Made by a program: the position numbers and the translations under genes. The notes under the pieces are model-generated. The model made no database searches, had not been told where the DNA came from, and saw nothing but the letters and a program-made list of their open reading frames with translations. DNA of 64,000 bases from Sweltsa coloradensis (Eukaryota > Arthropoda > Insecta > Plecoptera > Chloroperlidae), in assembly GCA_024449915.1 (NCBI GenBank), contig JAMZAV010000166.1, positions 806,001 through 870,000 on the forward strand. Direction: 5' to 3'. Positions 37,673 to 50,175 of this stretch are shown piece after piece. Every line of letters begins with the position of its first letter. Position 1 is the stretch's first letter.

Positions 37673-38472
37673 TTGGATGAGCGTAGCGAGCGAAGCGAAG
37701 ATTCCATTTCACTACACTGGAGAAAAAAATCCAGAATGTTTTTTTTTCTTTTTTTCTTTTTTTCTTGAATTTTTGTCTGTTTGTTAACACGATTCCGGCT
37801 AAACCGATACTCCAATTGCGATGAAATTTTATGGGGGCCTTCGAAATCTCTGAACTTAGAACTGCCACGTTTTTGAGCGCAATCGAAAAATTATTTCTCG
37901 TTGAAATCGCAATTTTACGATTTTTTTCGATTTAAAAAAATTTCTTTGACTTATTACACCTACATGCTTAATCCGAATGTAATGATTTTTTTACAGAACC
38001 TTAATTTCATGAATTAATATAATCGTGTGAAATTTGAGCGCAATCGAAAAATTATTTCTCATGAAAATCGCAATTTTACGAATTTTTTAAATTTTTAATC
38101 ATTTTTTGACTTATAACACCTATATGCTTTATCCGACTGTAATGATTTTTTCACAGATCCTTAATTTTATGAATTAATATATTGGTGCGAAATTTGAGCG
38201 CGATCGAAAAATAATTTCTCATGAAAATCGCAATTTTATGCTTTTTTCGTTTGAAAAGAATTTCTTTGACTCATAACACCTACATGCTTTATCCAATTGT
38301 AATGATATTTTCGCAGAACCTTAATTTTATTTTATTTTATTTCATTTGAGTGAAATTTGAGCGTAATCGAAAAATAATTTCGCATGAGAATCGCAATTTT
38401 ACGCTTTTTTCGTTTAAAAAACATACGCTCATCCAACAACGCGCCTGAAAAAGCGTTTGCGAAGCTTCCTAG
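37673..38472 (+). mobile_element. Helentron-like family 1 element
   Basis: The 5' end is TTGGATGAGCGTAGCGAGCG. Four core repeats of roughly 150 bp have a box like CCTACATGCTTTATCC. The subterminal ACGCTCATCCAACA and the hairpin of AACGC with GCGTT precede CCTAGT. Confidence 0.8.
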
Positions 38473-38736
38473 TCTTAAGAAATATGTTATAGCAAAAACA
38501 AAATTCTCACGACGGACCAATCAGACGTCAATAATCCTTACGACGACCAATGAAAAGGAGTGACTTCATTATGACAGGCCACTAAAACATTACTAACCAA
38601 TCAGGATATCGGATTTATTCTAAAACAATTTCTTTAGACTAAAACACGGTTGTGGGAACTGGGCCTAACTATTGACAAGAAGTTACATAGGGACCCTTAA
38701 ATTTCGTGAATAACTTTTTTCACTAAATGAATCACG

Positions 38737-38826
38737 TTTTAATGCTAAATTAGAGCAAAATCCTGAACTTTCCTTAATTATTTTTAATGCTAAATTAGAG
38801 CAAAATCCTGAACTTTCCTTAATTAT
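38737..38826. repeat. Tandem duplication, two 45-bp units
   Basis: Two adjacent copies begin TTTTAATGCTAAATTAGAGC and contain CCTGAACTTTCCTTAATTA. They are identical as far as I can read. Confidence 0.85.
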
Positions 38827-41800
38827 TCTGTAATAACATTTCTGATAGTTGACACCATGACAGTTGAAAATATTATTAACGAACACGCCTAGCTAATTCC
38901 AATTAAGTTAACAATTAGTACGAATCTGGAATGACGTAATTGAATAATCCATATTAATCAAATTAAAAATCCACGATCGGGAAATAATCATTGGTGATAT
39001 TTATTATATTAATATTCCTAGGAATTTAACTATTCCAACTACGGAAAATTTCCATGTTATCCAAATCTCAAATCCATATCTAATGTAAACTCATTTATGC
39101 TTTAAATAAACTAATACATCGTAGCCTTTCGTCTGTAAACTTAGGCCTATAACACTGGTTGACATCGTTCGTGGAGCTAGTTTGAAGTCCTAACCTTCTA
39201 ACAGTCACAGTGGTTTAACAGTCTTTTTAAATAGTTGAATCTTCATGCACATAGTTTACGAACAATTCTGGCAAAGTGATAAACGGGTGCTAAAACAAGG
39301 CACCGACAGCTTGCCCAGCCTGCTGCACAGAAACAGGTTTCCCACAGCATTGCACCATCCTCAATAGTTTATACATGTTCCCTATGTAAGCATTTCACCA
39401 TGCGTTTCGGTTATACCGTCAAAAATCCAAACCAAGATCATCATGCAGTTTTAAAATAAATAAATTCAGACCTCAAAGCATCGAAGTATTCATATTTTAT
39501 TTAAATAATCTACGTATTATAATGTCACTAATTTTAAGGTGTTCATAAACTTTGGCAAATTTCTTTTATGCTTCGAATTAAACGTTTGGTAATTCATTTG
39601 TAGGAACTTGATTTATGCTTCGGGAAGTAACAATTTGGAAGTTGAAACGAAGGACACAACAGAGATACTGAGAATATTGTAATCAAAGCGGAACGAAAGG
39701 ATCAACAGACCGAACGTCCAGGGCTGTATTTGAATAAGGAAATGACCAATGATTGCAGCGATCGCCACCGGGTTCAAGAGATAGACAGCCAAAAACGTTA
39801 CTCGAAACACTATACGGTCACCAACTCTGCATTGCAGTATTTGGCCGACGACTGTTGCGAACATTCTCATTGTGATCAACTTGGCGCTCACCTGCATCAC
39901 AGGTGAAGTTGGTGCCTGTTGGCCATTGCAAATTGGCACCAATATGTTATCGGGAACCTTGCTACAAACGCACGTATCTTGTAATGTATAGATATGCTGC
40001 ACTCTCCCATGCAGACGTCAAGAATTTCCAACACGCTAATCCTTTTACTTTAAGTTTAATATTCTGATGTAGGGTGGGTCAAGAATGTTAAGTAAATTAG
40101 CCTCCCCCCCCCCACCCAACAGGACTTCTTCATTTCGGATAAAGACTTAGGAGGAATAACCCTGAACTACTGAGCGCACAAAACTGGACATTTATATTCT
40201 GGTTGATTTAAAATCTGGCCTTGTTTTCACTTGTGCGTTAATTCGAAGTAGGTGGCGGATCGACCATGCCCAACGATTGCTGATTCCATTCAACCGCCTC
40301 TCGTTCTTTTGTCTAGTAGTTAGGTCGATTGCGGGGCTTCGGGGCCTACGTTGCTGGCGCTTTGAATTTACTGTCCCACTGAAATGTTATGGCTTGTTGA
40401 TTTCTTGATCCGGTGTTTGCACTTCATCCATATTGCTATATTCCTTTCATAATAATTTGAATTTGAATGTAGGGTTTATCGTACACATTATGTATTGCTG
40501 AAAACCACAGGGTTAACTTGGTGGCTTATTCTGGCACACACTGAACAATAGCCAACAACGATGGAATAAATGGTCTAAAACAGTTGTTCATTATTATTGA
40601 GTTTACATCTTACAGTAATTTAAATGATGTAGGTTTTAGAATACGAACTTATCTTGAATTTGCATACTCAACACCTAAAAATTATAGCAGAACTTAATGA
40701 AAATACATGCCACAACAACATGCAAATATGGTAAGGTGGCAGTGTATCTAGACTAAATTACACGCACAATACTGTCACGTTTTGACCATACAACCCACTC
40801 CATGCATTGAATTCATACTCACGCGCAACTATAATTATAGGACCCTAATTAGAACACCGTGAAAGGCTTTGGTTAAGTAATAGTGTAGTCAAACTTAAAA
40901 CCATACGAGACCCTGAGCGGAAAGTCACCTGTCAATTTTCTGACGCCAGCATCAGCAATCCTGAGTCCTGACTTATTGTTTTCCATTTCCAAAGTTGTTC
41001 TGAGTCGTAGCTGAATGTATGGATGTCCTCATTAAAGCTCTCTCATTACTATAGCTAACTAGAAAACGACGTACAAACGTTATACCTTAGTCATTAGTCA
41101 GTCACCTGAAGAGGGTGACATCGTTGTCCTTTTTGCTTCGGGCACTCCAAACTATCAATATTATTATAGTCAGTCGTCTAAAGTGTCAATAATTATTGTT
41201 GTTTTCCAACTCCTATGCGACACTGTTTAAAATATTTATTTCTAACATTATTATGTCAAATTTATTCTGACACCAGTGATATTCAAAGTTTAAAAAATAA
41301 TTATTTGTATTTTGTCGCAAATTCTGTGACACAATGAATGGATACGCAAAACTAATGTTTGCGGAAAATGTGTTATTTTAAGCCGTCAAGCAGATAAGGC
41401 TTATTGATTATATTCATTTGTGTGATATGTGTGTGACGTCAAAGTTTAAAACAATGGAATTGCTCATTAAACGCGTGATAAAAATGTTAAGTGAAACAGT
41501 TTGGAATGTAGATAATGTTACTTTTAGTCCACTACAGTGTCACTGCCATGCCAGTATTTTCATGGTTAGGATTTATGCGATACAATACGATAAAATAGAA
41601 TTAGATAGATTATAATTTTTACATTGACGGTTATTAACACATTTTTATCATGTGAGGTATTATTAAACAATAATATTTTAAATCATGCTTATATTATTCT
41701 GAAAACAACAAAAGAAGGCCTATAGTTTAGTAAAGTTCAGTTAAGTTTAGTTTAGTTTATTTATATATCACAAACAGGTTACCCCAATAACATATGTTTG

Positions 41801-42969
41801 AATACAGCACAAAATATAAAATATATAATATGTAACAAATTGACACAGCTCATAGAGATGTCGTGAGTTCTACAAGTAAATAGTAAAGTAACACACAAAC
41901 AAAACAGAATATGCACAAACATAGCAAGTTGTCAAGAAACAAAGTCTAAAACATAAAAACTTAAGACCAAACAATTTGTTTTTAAGTTGCATTACTATCA
42001 TAGAACAAGTCCATATTGCGGCATTGCCGTTAGATAAAGTAAAAGCTTCATTCGGCTAATATATTGACTCATCACTCAAACATACCAAATTATCTTGCAC
42101 TTTCATTAAAATGTCGGCCATCTTTTTTCTTTTCTTTGCAATACGATTTTGATGATAGGCCTACAGAATTGCTTCTGATGCTATCAAATCAAAGCTAAGA
42201 TCTAAATCAAGGGTGGTCAACAGGCATTATAATATATTATTCGAGGGCCTAATTGAACGGACGACATAGTCTATGTCGTGATAACACCTTGACTGTGTAT
42301 CGGAACAAATCCCAAAGTGTGTCCTACACAAAATAAAATAATAATTGATTATATGAATGCAAAATAGTTACAAGAACTGGTCTGGACCAGGAGTAGAATT
42401 TGGCCAAGGGTAGGGTATAGGGTAGGGTAGTAATCACCTCTACGAAACTAAAGGCAAGCACTGACTGACTGGCGATCATCGTCATGGATCCCGCTCCCCC
42501 CTTCCGCCCCTGCCTGTTTCTGGATATTATAGATATTACTATGGATGAAATGCAAAGTGGGGCATGATGACCAAACGGTTGAAAGTTCAATATAAACCGA
42601 AATAGAGAGGAACATTTTCTGGGAATCACAAGTCTTATAACGATCGCACACTTGCACAATAAAGATAATCGAATGTAGATTAGATAATTAGGAGAATACG
42701 TAAGTAGATTTCAATTGCACAACTTCTTCAAAGACTTCCAAATTATGCCCACTGCAAAATAATACCGACTGTTCATAATTCCACAAAACGTTAACACAAA
42801 TCTGTTTCAACTCAAGGGCGTGCCCTTGATCTTCACTCGTCTTCAACGAGGCCTAACTCGGATTATCCTAACCACTTCACACTGTCGGCGCACAAATCAA
42901 AACTATTTGAACTGGTACGCAAAGAGTATTAAGTAGGCTATATTATACTGTAATAATATGTCCACTTAC
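38827..42969. other. Intergenic or 5' intron sequence, no supported gene
   Basis: AT-rich sequence. The longest open frame (39613-40002, minus) shows no family signal. Part of a repeat shared with 29655 occurs near 40335. Confidence 0.45.
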
Positions 42970-42996
42970 CAAACCATGGGCTATCCTTGGAGCGCA
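42970..42996 (-). CDS. Candidate 27-nt microexon upstream of the cadherin
   Basis: On the minus strand a 27-nt stretch lies between CCGTGCAG and GTAAGTGG, both good splice signals. Read with two leading bases it gives RSKDSPWF plus one base, and the leftover G completes a GGC codon with cadherin exon 1. The phase is therefore exactly what is needed. A tryptophan-containing segment at this place is plausible for BT-R-like proteins. This is inference. A microexon of this size could also arise by chance. Confidence 0.3.
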
Positions 42997-42999
42997 CTG

Positions 43000-45160
43000 C
43001 ACGGAAACTTACAAATTAAGCAACACAGAAAGAAAATAAAACGATGTTCAGAAGTTTCAGCAACTCTCGTTTAGCTTCTCAGTGTGATACTGATTGAAGG
43101 GCCTTTTAGTAAAGTCACTGATAAGATGCCATTCGACGTGATATCGCGATAAGTATTGCGGGAGGCGCATCAATTATAGAGATAACACGATATGCTATAC
43201 CAGTATCGATTAGATAACAAACAATAATTGAAGTCCAAAATATTACATGAATACCTACTCGATTGTAATGTTGCAAAAATGTTTTTATAATACCAGGTTA
43301 CAGAATAGCTTAGAATACAAAATTAATGCATCCACGGAGTCATCATCGTCCTCGTTCGTTCGAGTACTCGGGTACGAGGGCATTTGTCCGCATCCATTCT
43401 TTCGGGGTCTCGGATAGCGTAGATTTGGTACTATTAGTACCAGTAAGAAAGGACTAGCGATAGTCCCCTACCGCCCCCCTTAATATGTGTATAAGGTTAC
43501 CAATGCGACCCGGATTTTCCGGAACAGTACCGTTTTTTGGTCTTGTTCCCCGGAACAACTTAACTATCCAGAAAGATGATTACGAAAAGTAATCTATTTT
43601 ACCAATGTGGGCGTATCTTAAGGGCAGATCAAAAATGGATGTCAGTAGACCTAAAGTAAGAGATAGATGGATAAAAATTAACATGGTCAATGTGTGTTAC
43701 TGTTAATATATTCAAACGCAATGTAATATAATGTATTTGAATCGGCACATTAATATAATAAGGCATAGGTCTATTCCATTCTAACGTTGAATAACTTCCG
43801 CGCGGCAGAAATGGTTGACATTTTGAGTTCTGAGATGAATTTAAACATGTGTTGTGCAAAATTTTCGTGGAGCGCACCTTACATGACATTGTATACGTTA
43901 CGCAAACATAAATATTAGAAATAAAATGTACTATGGCCCCTCTAGAGACTCATCTCACCTATATTAGGCCCGATTCATTGAAAAATCTGTCACCAAATTA
44001 TATTAATTAACAAGAAGTCTTCTGCCAGGCTGAAGTTGCGCACCAACAAAGACCATGGTGATACTAATATTCGTTAAAAGTAAGAGAAAATAATGTTTAA
44101 ATTCAAGTTTAAACAAAACAATCGGTGATTTTGTACCCGACGACACAATAAAGGTGAGGTGTTATTTACAAGTCGTGATTGGTATCGAGGTTTGCGCTCC
44201 CCACCCTAATGCATTCTCCAGCGTTGCCCCTGCGGTACACACACATCGAGGTGTTATTGGAAAATGTTGTTATGGGCGCCTACTATTCTAGGGCTGGGAT
44301 GTTTTAAGCAAGTAATTAATGTTAACAAGCACATAGTTTTACAGCAGTACAGCACATCAATTACCAGATTTTGTTAAGTTTGTACATAACAGTTAGCCGA
44401 TTCAGTAAGTACAATACACAATAGGGTGGATGGCCTTCCAGACTAACGTACACATTATTTAACTATCTTAATTACACGAAGAAGCTTTCATTGATATTAA
44501 GTAACATTGAAATAATAATTATAGTGTTATTTTCAACGCAGTCGGATTCGGTGGTGTTTTAACACCAATATCTTGGCTGGGGCATGAACCATATCTAGTG
44601 CAGAGCTTACCGGTTTCCGAGCTTCAACTTTATACAGATTCCTGCATCCTTCCCACAGCTTTCACAGTCGCTGGTCGTACGATTTACTTCGTCTCCTTCA
44701 GGCTTCACTCATCTAAATTTATATTTGGTATTCCTACTTTTCTTTGACCTCCTCTGCCGCTTCCAAGTCACGTCTTGAGATCCTAGTACGGAGGTACCTA
44801 CACATCCACTTCATAATATGTTTCGAACAACTTGCATGCTCCTGTATGGCACCCTACGTACAGACAGAACATATTTTCATTCCTTTGGGGCAATTCAAAA
44901 CCGTGCCACTAAAATGGTTGGCTAAAGCTTAGCACCTCTTGGTCTTGATTCTGCAAGTATATAGGCCAGCTTGCAGGTTACATCCTTCGAAGATCACATA
45001 TTAGAAGAATTGGATGCACGGTTTCTAAGCAGGCGCGTAGGAAGAAGGAATGGGGGAAATTCAGTCACGCCGTAAATCCCCACGGTGACAACTACTGAAT
45101 AACAAATTTTCAATTTTGAATCTCCCGTTGTTACATCTTTTGTTTTAAGTGAATAAAAGC
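43000..45160. other. No supported gene; possible retrotransposon scrap
   Basis: Near 44826-44960 a plus-strand frame reads TTCMLLYGTLRTDRTYFHS then IQNRATKMVG, which faintly recalls the C-terminal side of a non-LTR polymerase. The signal is too weak for a firm call. Confidence 0.3.
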
Positions 45161-45165
45161 ATATT

Positions 45166-45724
45166 ATTGGATGAGCGAAGCAAAGACTTCAATTTCACTG
45201 ACCCCCCCAAAAAAATTTAGCTCGGGTGTTTTTTTTTGTTTGTATTTTTGTCTGTTTGTTCGCTCTCTACTGGGCAAACGGCATATGCGATCTCTATGAA
45301 AATTTGAGGGGACCTTCGAAATCTTTGAACTTGAGGTGTATTGTTTTTGGGTACAACCGAATAAAAATATTTCACATGAATATCGTACTTTTACGATTTT
45401 TTGTGCGATATTCTCGTGCCACTTGAGCCAATTCTCACCAAACGGGTGGGGCTATACAACGTTCATATTTCACATGGACATTAAGGTTATGGTGATGTAT
45501 TGCTTTTTGAAAGAAAAAGTTGAAAAAGTTAGCCAGAATCCATAGAATAAAGGTAATAATACGAGTTTTTTGAGGTTTGTAATAACAATTAACAAGTAAC
45601 AATAGAAACTTGACAACAATCACCTACAATGCATTCAAAAATTCAAAGGAAAAGTGCTACGCAAACTAAAAACTTACAAAAAAGCTCATCCATCAACGCG
45701 GCGGGACTTCAGCGTTTTCCTAAT
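45166..45724 (+). mobile_element. Helentron-like family 2 element
   Basis: It starts TTGGATGAGCGAAGC. The core has GGGTGGGGC, CATGGACATTAAGGTTATGG and AACAATTAACAAGTA blocks. The subterminal AAGCTCATCCATCAACGC is followed by a hairpin and CCTAAT. Relatives are at 52744, 58514 and 62470. Confidence 0.72.
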
Positions 45725-48717
45725 ATACGTTCAATGGTTGTACCATGGTCTATCTCGTCACTTTTAAATTTTTTTCTAGTTTTAGTGTACATAAAGTACA
45801 TTAATTTGGTATTGAATTCAGCCCACTTATTTTTTCTAGAACGCACCAAACACTAAAAACCTGATTTTTTTAAAAATCACCTGCGGCGCTGTAGTTGGGG
45901 GCCCCGAACCCCCGTGCTTGGTACGTATTCCCAAAAATTCAGCAGATTTCTTGTCGTCGTCCCCACTCAAAAAAAGTTCCTGCACGACTTGTTTCTAAGA
46001 AAGTGGTTTATAGTGGGCGATGTTAATCTTGACACTAATTTTTCAAAGAATTAATATAAGAATCAATCAATGTAATACGACACGACATTACTAACACAAA
46101 TCACACAATGTTTCGTCTGTTTTTCTGCTAACTATCCATCTGAAGATGAATAGAAATTTATTGAAACAATACAAATATTTTTTTAATGTAGAAACTATAC
46201 CGCCAATTGGAAAGTACTGATAAAATAGAACGTTGTCCCTAATGAAATACAAAAATTTAGGTCAGTCTAATTTCAAACAATTGATTAGTTAATGAAGAAA
46301 GAAGAAAACAAAAGAGGTAAAATAAGAGAGAAAGGGGAATACATAGAACAACATATTAATCGACAGTTTATAGCCTGCCCCAATGCAGAAGGTCCTAGCT
46401 TCAATTTCAGGTATGTGTATCTATGAAAACGGTATGGTACCGGTACTGTACTATTCGAATGTGTATATTCGTGTATATGAACTCAATTTAAGTGGTGCTT
46501 AAAAGCTTTCAAAGCTATATAATCTTTTCCGAGCACATATTATGAACGAGGCACATGCATCTTGTTTCAGACATTGTGAATGCCTGTGGTTTTGTATTAT
46601 TTTTGTGTTTACTGTGCTCTGAATTTCAAAAAAAAAATGTAAATAAATAAATTTGAAATCGAGTAGGCCTAGGCGAGAACAAACACCATACAAGTGTATG
46701 CAAATCTTAAAACATTTCTGAGTTGGTAGTGGAAAATAGGTACAAAGGCAATAATGGACATTCCTGAGCAGTTATTTCCTTTTATTTTGAGACTAGACTG
46801 GAATAAGCAGTATTTTATGTGTAAATTGGGTTTAGATTGCAAGCTAGAATAATAGAAGACACATTTTATTTTTGCTCTTTATTGTACAAGTAATGCAAGT
46901 TTATTTACAAAATGCATATTCCTATATACTATACACAGTTTAAAATGTTCAAATGTTGAATATGAAAGGTACATTACAATTGTAAAATTGTTTTTAAGTT
47001 ACAAATTCATTTCTACATTAAATCAACTTGCATTAAGAGACTGAATTGGTCATTGATAATTTAACGATGTGTAAAACATGCATTGCTATTTGCTATGCAT
47101 TACTCAAAAGTTAATTAAAATGTGTATAAAACAGTTTAAATCACAATTTAAAACAGTACCGGTAGCAAACAGACTTAGCATGGCTGCCACAGATAGGTTT
47201 AACAGTAATGGCAAACTTACAGTAAGATACCTTGAATTGACTTTACGGAGACAAACATCACATAGTTACCTCAGTGCAACGTACATAGCCAGTAAGAGGG
47301 AAATATCGTTCAGACTATAATACAATATAATAATATATGTACTATTTGCAGATGCACTAAAAACAAGCTCAGTTGACTAAATAATATCAATAATATTACC
47401 CCTTAAGCGGGTTTTGTGTTAATAACTTAATATGGACGAGTCCACCTACATTAATAATCTTAGTTACGTATACAACATACAGTCTGAAGATATGTGCAGA
47501 TATATATATGAAAACCATCATCTCAAGAACTCTTTTTTTAAACGTGAAAAATGTATTTTGTATTTAACACCGAACATTGTTATGGAACAAAATTTATATT
47601 ATTAGTCTTGTTAGTATTATCAATGGTATTATAGTGACACCACCCATGTTGGCCTATATGAGTACAAAATACCCACTAAAAGTATACTATTCTACTTTGA
47701 TTTATACATGTCAAATGATATAACAGGAAAGTGTCACAATTGTTACTTTCTATTCTAGTAGTTGATTGAAGACCACATTCTTACGACAAACATAATTTAT
47801 TTTTATGTTTTAAAGTAGATCATCTGTCATTAGAAATATTTTTCCAATGCAGAAGTATAATTTTTGAAGATGTGGACTATATAATATAGCAGAAAATGTT
47901 AACAGCACTGTTGGTAAAAAAAATCCTTTGGTGGTACTGGTACAAAGTGGTATACCACTAAATTATGGAAGTAAAAGTTTCTACCTAAAAATAGAAAATG
48001 TGTGCCATATGATTAGGCGTTACCTTTATATTTTTGTATAGAAAACCACCTACTTAATGATTTATTAGATTAGCCAATTATAATAATTGTTCATGCTTAG
48101 CTAACACTGAAGCAACCTTGACGGTAACAACGGGTGAATCGTGCCCAATCCGCATTTTTTCTCTAAACGTGAACGCTGATTGGCCAAAATTCATCTGCCA
48201 ATGATGTCAGAATCGGCAAGTTTGATTCAGAACAACTTTACCAAAACTAATAAATTATTACATAAGTTTTACAAGTTTGATGCATTAGAAGCATTTTTAA
48301 CAGTTAATTCAGATTATATGAAGACAATTTTTGATTTAATTCAATTATGCTAACCACAAGCTCAAATCATTACTCCATATCAGTACAGAGCCAAGAAGAG
48401 ACGAGGTAACAAAGTGAAAAAGTGATAACTGATAACCCTGAACTTTTAAGTATAAAATAGTGAAACGAGGACAGCTGAATTTAATTTCCTCAAAGGGACA
48501 GTGTAACTCACATTTACTGTATGAAATAATATGCTCCTTTGATACAGTAAAGTAAAGCAACTGTGAGTACTGTGATGTAAGGGACCATGAAAATTGGAAA
48601 TTTGATTCTGAATCTTGTATTTATTGGATAGTACGAATTACTGATAAAACCTTGGCACTATACGCAGACTGTACTATGATTTGTGGACGGAGAGTTGAGA
48701 TTGCTTATTATTTTCAG
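45725..48717. other. No gene seen
   Basis: AT-rich sequence with only short open frames lacking family signals. No repeat pairing was found within the window. Confidence 0.45.
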
Positions 48718-49025
48718 AATAGGGAAGGTTCACCGGTTTTAGACATTAGCGCTGGTGTACAGAATCAGCAAATATTCACTTGTAAACACCATCACTGTAG
48801 TTTATAAACAATCCAAAGGAAATACTTTTTATTCTACAGAGGTAGGCCTACAAAGTTTAACGTTTGTTCTTTCCAGCGCTTTTATTGTGAAAAGTCGTGC
48901 AATGTCATAACCCTAAAACAGCTATGTTTATGAATGAAATTGACCATCGTCTTCTAGATCACGAAGCAAAATTCACGGTTTGGCCGTTCACCAGCTCGTG
49001 TTAAATCAATAGTCCATTATTGATT
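48718..49025 (+). repeat. Interspersed repeat, copy 2 (also at 12118)
   Basis: Homologous to 12118-12385 over about 260 bp with indels. It ends next to the CTAG-ended element at 49028. Confidence 0.55.
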
Positions 49026-49027
49026 TA

Positions 49028-49323
49028 CTAGGAAAATGTCAAAGTCGTTGTTAGACGAGTGAGTGAGTGAACCATGTGATGAAAACCCGGTAACATTCCC
49101 TTTCATCCATCTACCTAAGGCTGGATCAAGCATGGGTCTTTCCTCCCTAACCTATCATAGGCTAGTGTGGCGCACTATGGCCTTACATTGACGTGCCCTT
49201 ATACCAACTAAACTCAAAACCCTATAATTTATACCTATATCAATCAACTTAAATGCAAATGTTCCCGGGTACTCAACACATGACTCACTCACTCGTCTAA
49301 CAACGACTTTGGCGTTTTCCTAG
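49028..49323. mobile_element. 296-bp element with inverted CTAG-type ends
   Basis: The two ends are inverted copies over about 42 bp (CTAGGAAAATGTCAAAGTCG at the left; the right end reads CGACTTTGGCGTTTTCCTAG). Both carry the GTTTTCCTAGT-type terminus that marks the 3' end of the Helentron-like families. A partial copy is at 1500-1579. Confidence 0.7.
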
Positions 49324-49717
49324 TACAATACTTAGACTACTAGGAGGGTGCGCAAGCAGATGTTCCATCAATGAAAAGTGAAAAACTATAAACAGCCATT
49401 GCGTTTTAGTCATACGTCTCACTCTCATACCCTAGGGTGACTTTAGTAACAAAAATGTTATTAAAATTGTACTACCGTACCTAGGAAGTAGAGGCACAAA
49501 CTTCTTACGAAAACTATGACATAAATAAAAACAAATAAATACATTTGTATTTAGAATCTAGTCTACCTACTCAGTCTCAGAACTGATATTCAGCGATAGA
49601 AACTTTCATTAAAAAAATCAGACCGAGCCAACACTGTCGGCAAACACCATCCACGAGCGAATAACGACCAACTAGAGATTTAACAAGACATAATAATTAA
49701 TCATACAATACACACAT

Positions 49718-49723
49718 TTTATT
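49718..49723 (-). promoter_or_regulatory. Possible poly(A) signal of the BTB-zinc-finger gene
   Basis: AATAAA on the minus strand lies about 450 nt after the stop codon at 50176. The position is plausible, but the hexamer is common in AT-rich DNA. Confidence 0.3.
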
Positions 49724-50175
49724 AAAATGTACGGGCTTACTTGGCTTCTAGTGATATAGACATAGCCAAGGTGCTTTCCACTGAAAGCTATGTAAAGAAT
49801 CAGTTCGTTTAGTATAAAAGTACTTAGGTTTGCCCATCCTTTGGCATTATACATAGTAAAAATAAATATGCCTAGTAGGATTCCGTCAGTCTGGACTGCT
49901 AAGCAATAGCGATAGCAAGTAACCCTGCACGACAAATATTAAATTTTCTTTAAAATGATAATGAATACGATACGGACCACCACTCAATTTATATACTAGT
50001 TAAAAATACTCAAATGAGCAATCATTCTCTTGACAACCTTGTTCACAAGGACTGTTGGTCCAGGCCTATACTACCTGGATAATGGTTATAATATTGAACT
50101 TGTGCTACCTTACTCAAGATGATTTCAAAATCATTGTGTAATGTGTAAAGCTATTTAGAAACATGGCAAGAAGTT

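Noticed and set aside
39613..40002. 129-codon minus-strand open frame
   Set aside because: No family motif is visible. A donor-like GTGAGC inside it is in phase 0, which does not match the phase needed by the cadherin exon. Treated as chance.
44740..45060. Retrotransposon polymerase end
   Set aside because: Only a short, weak resemblance in one frame with a stop. Not enough for a separate feature.
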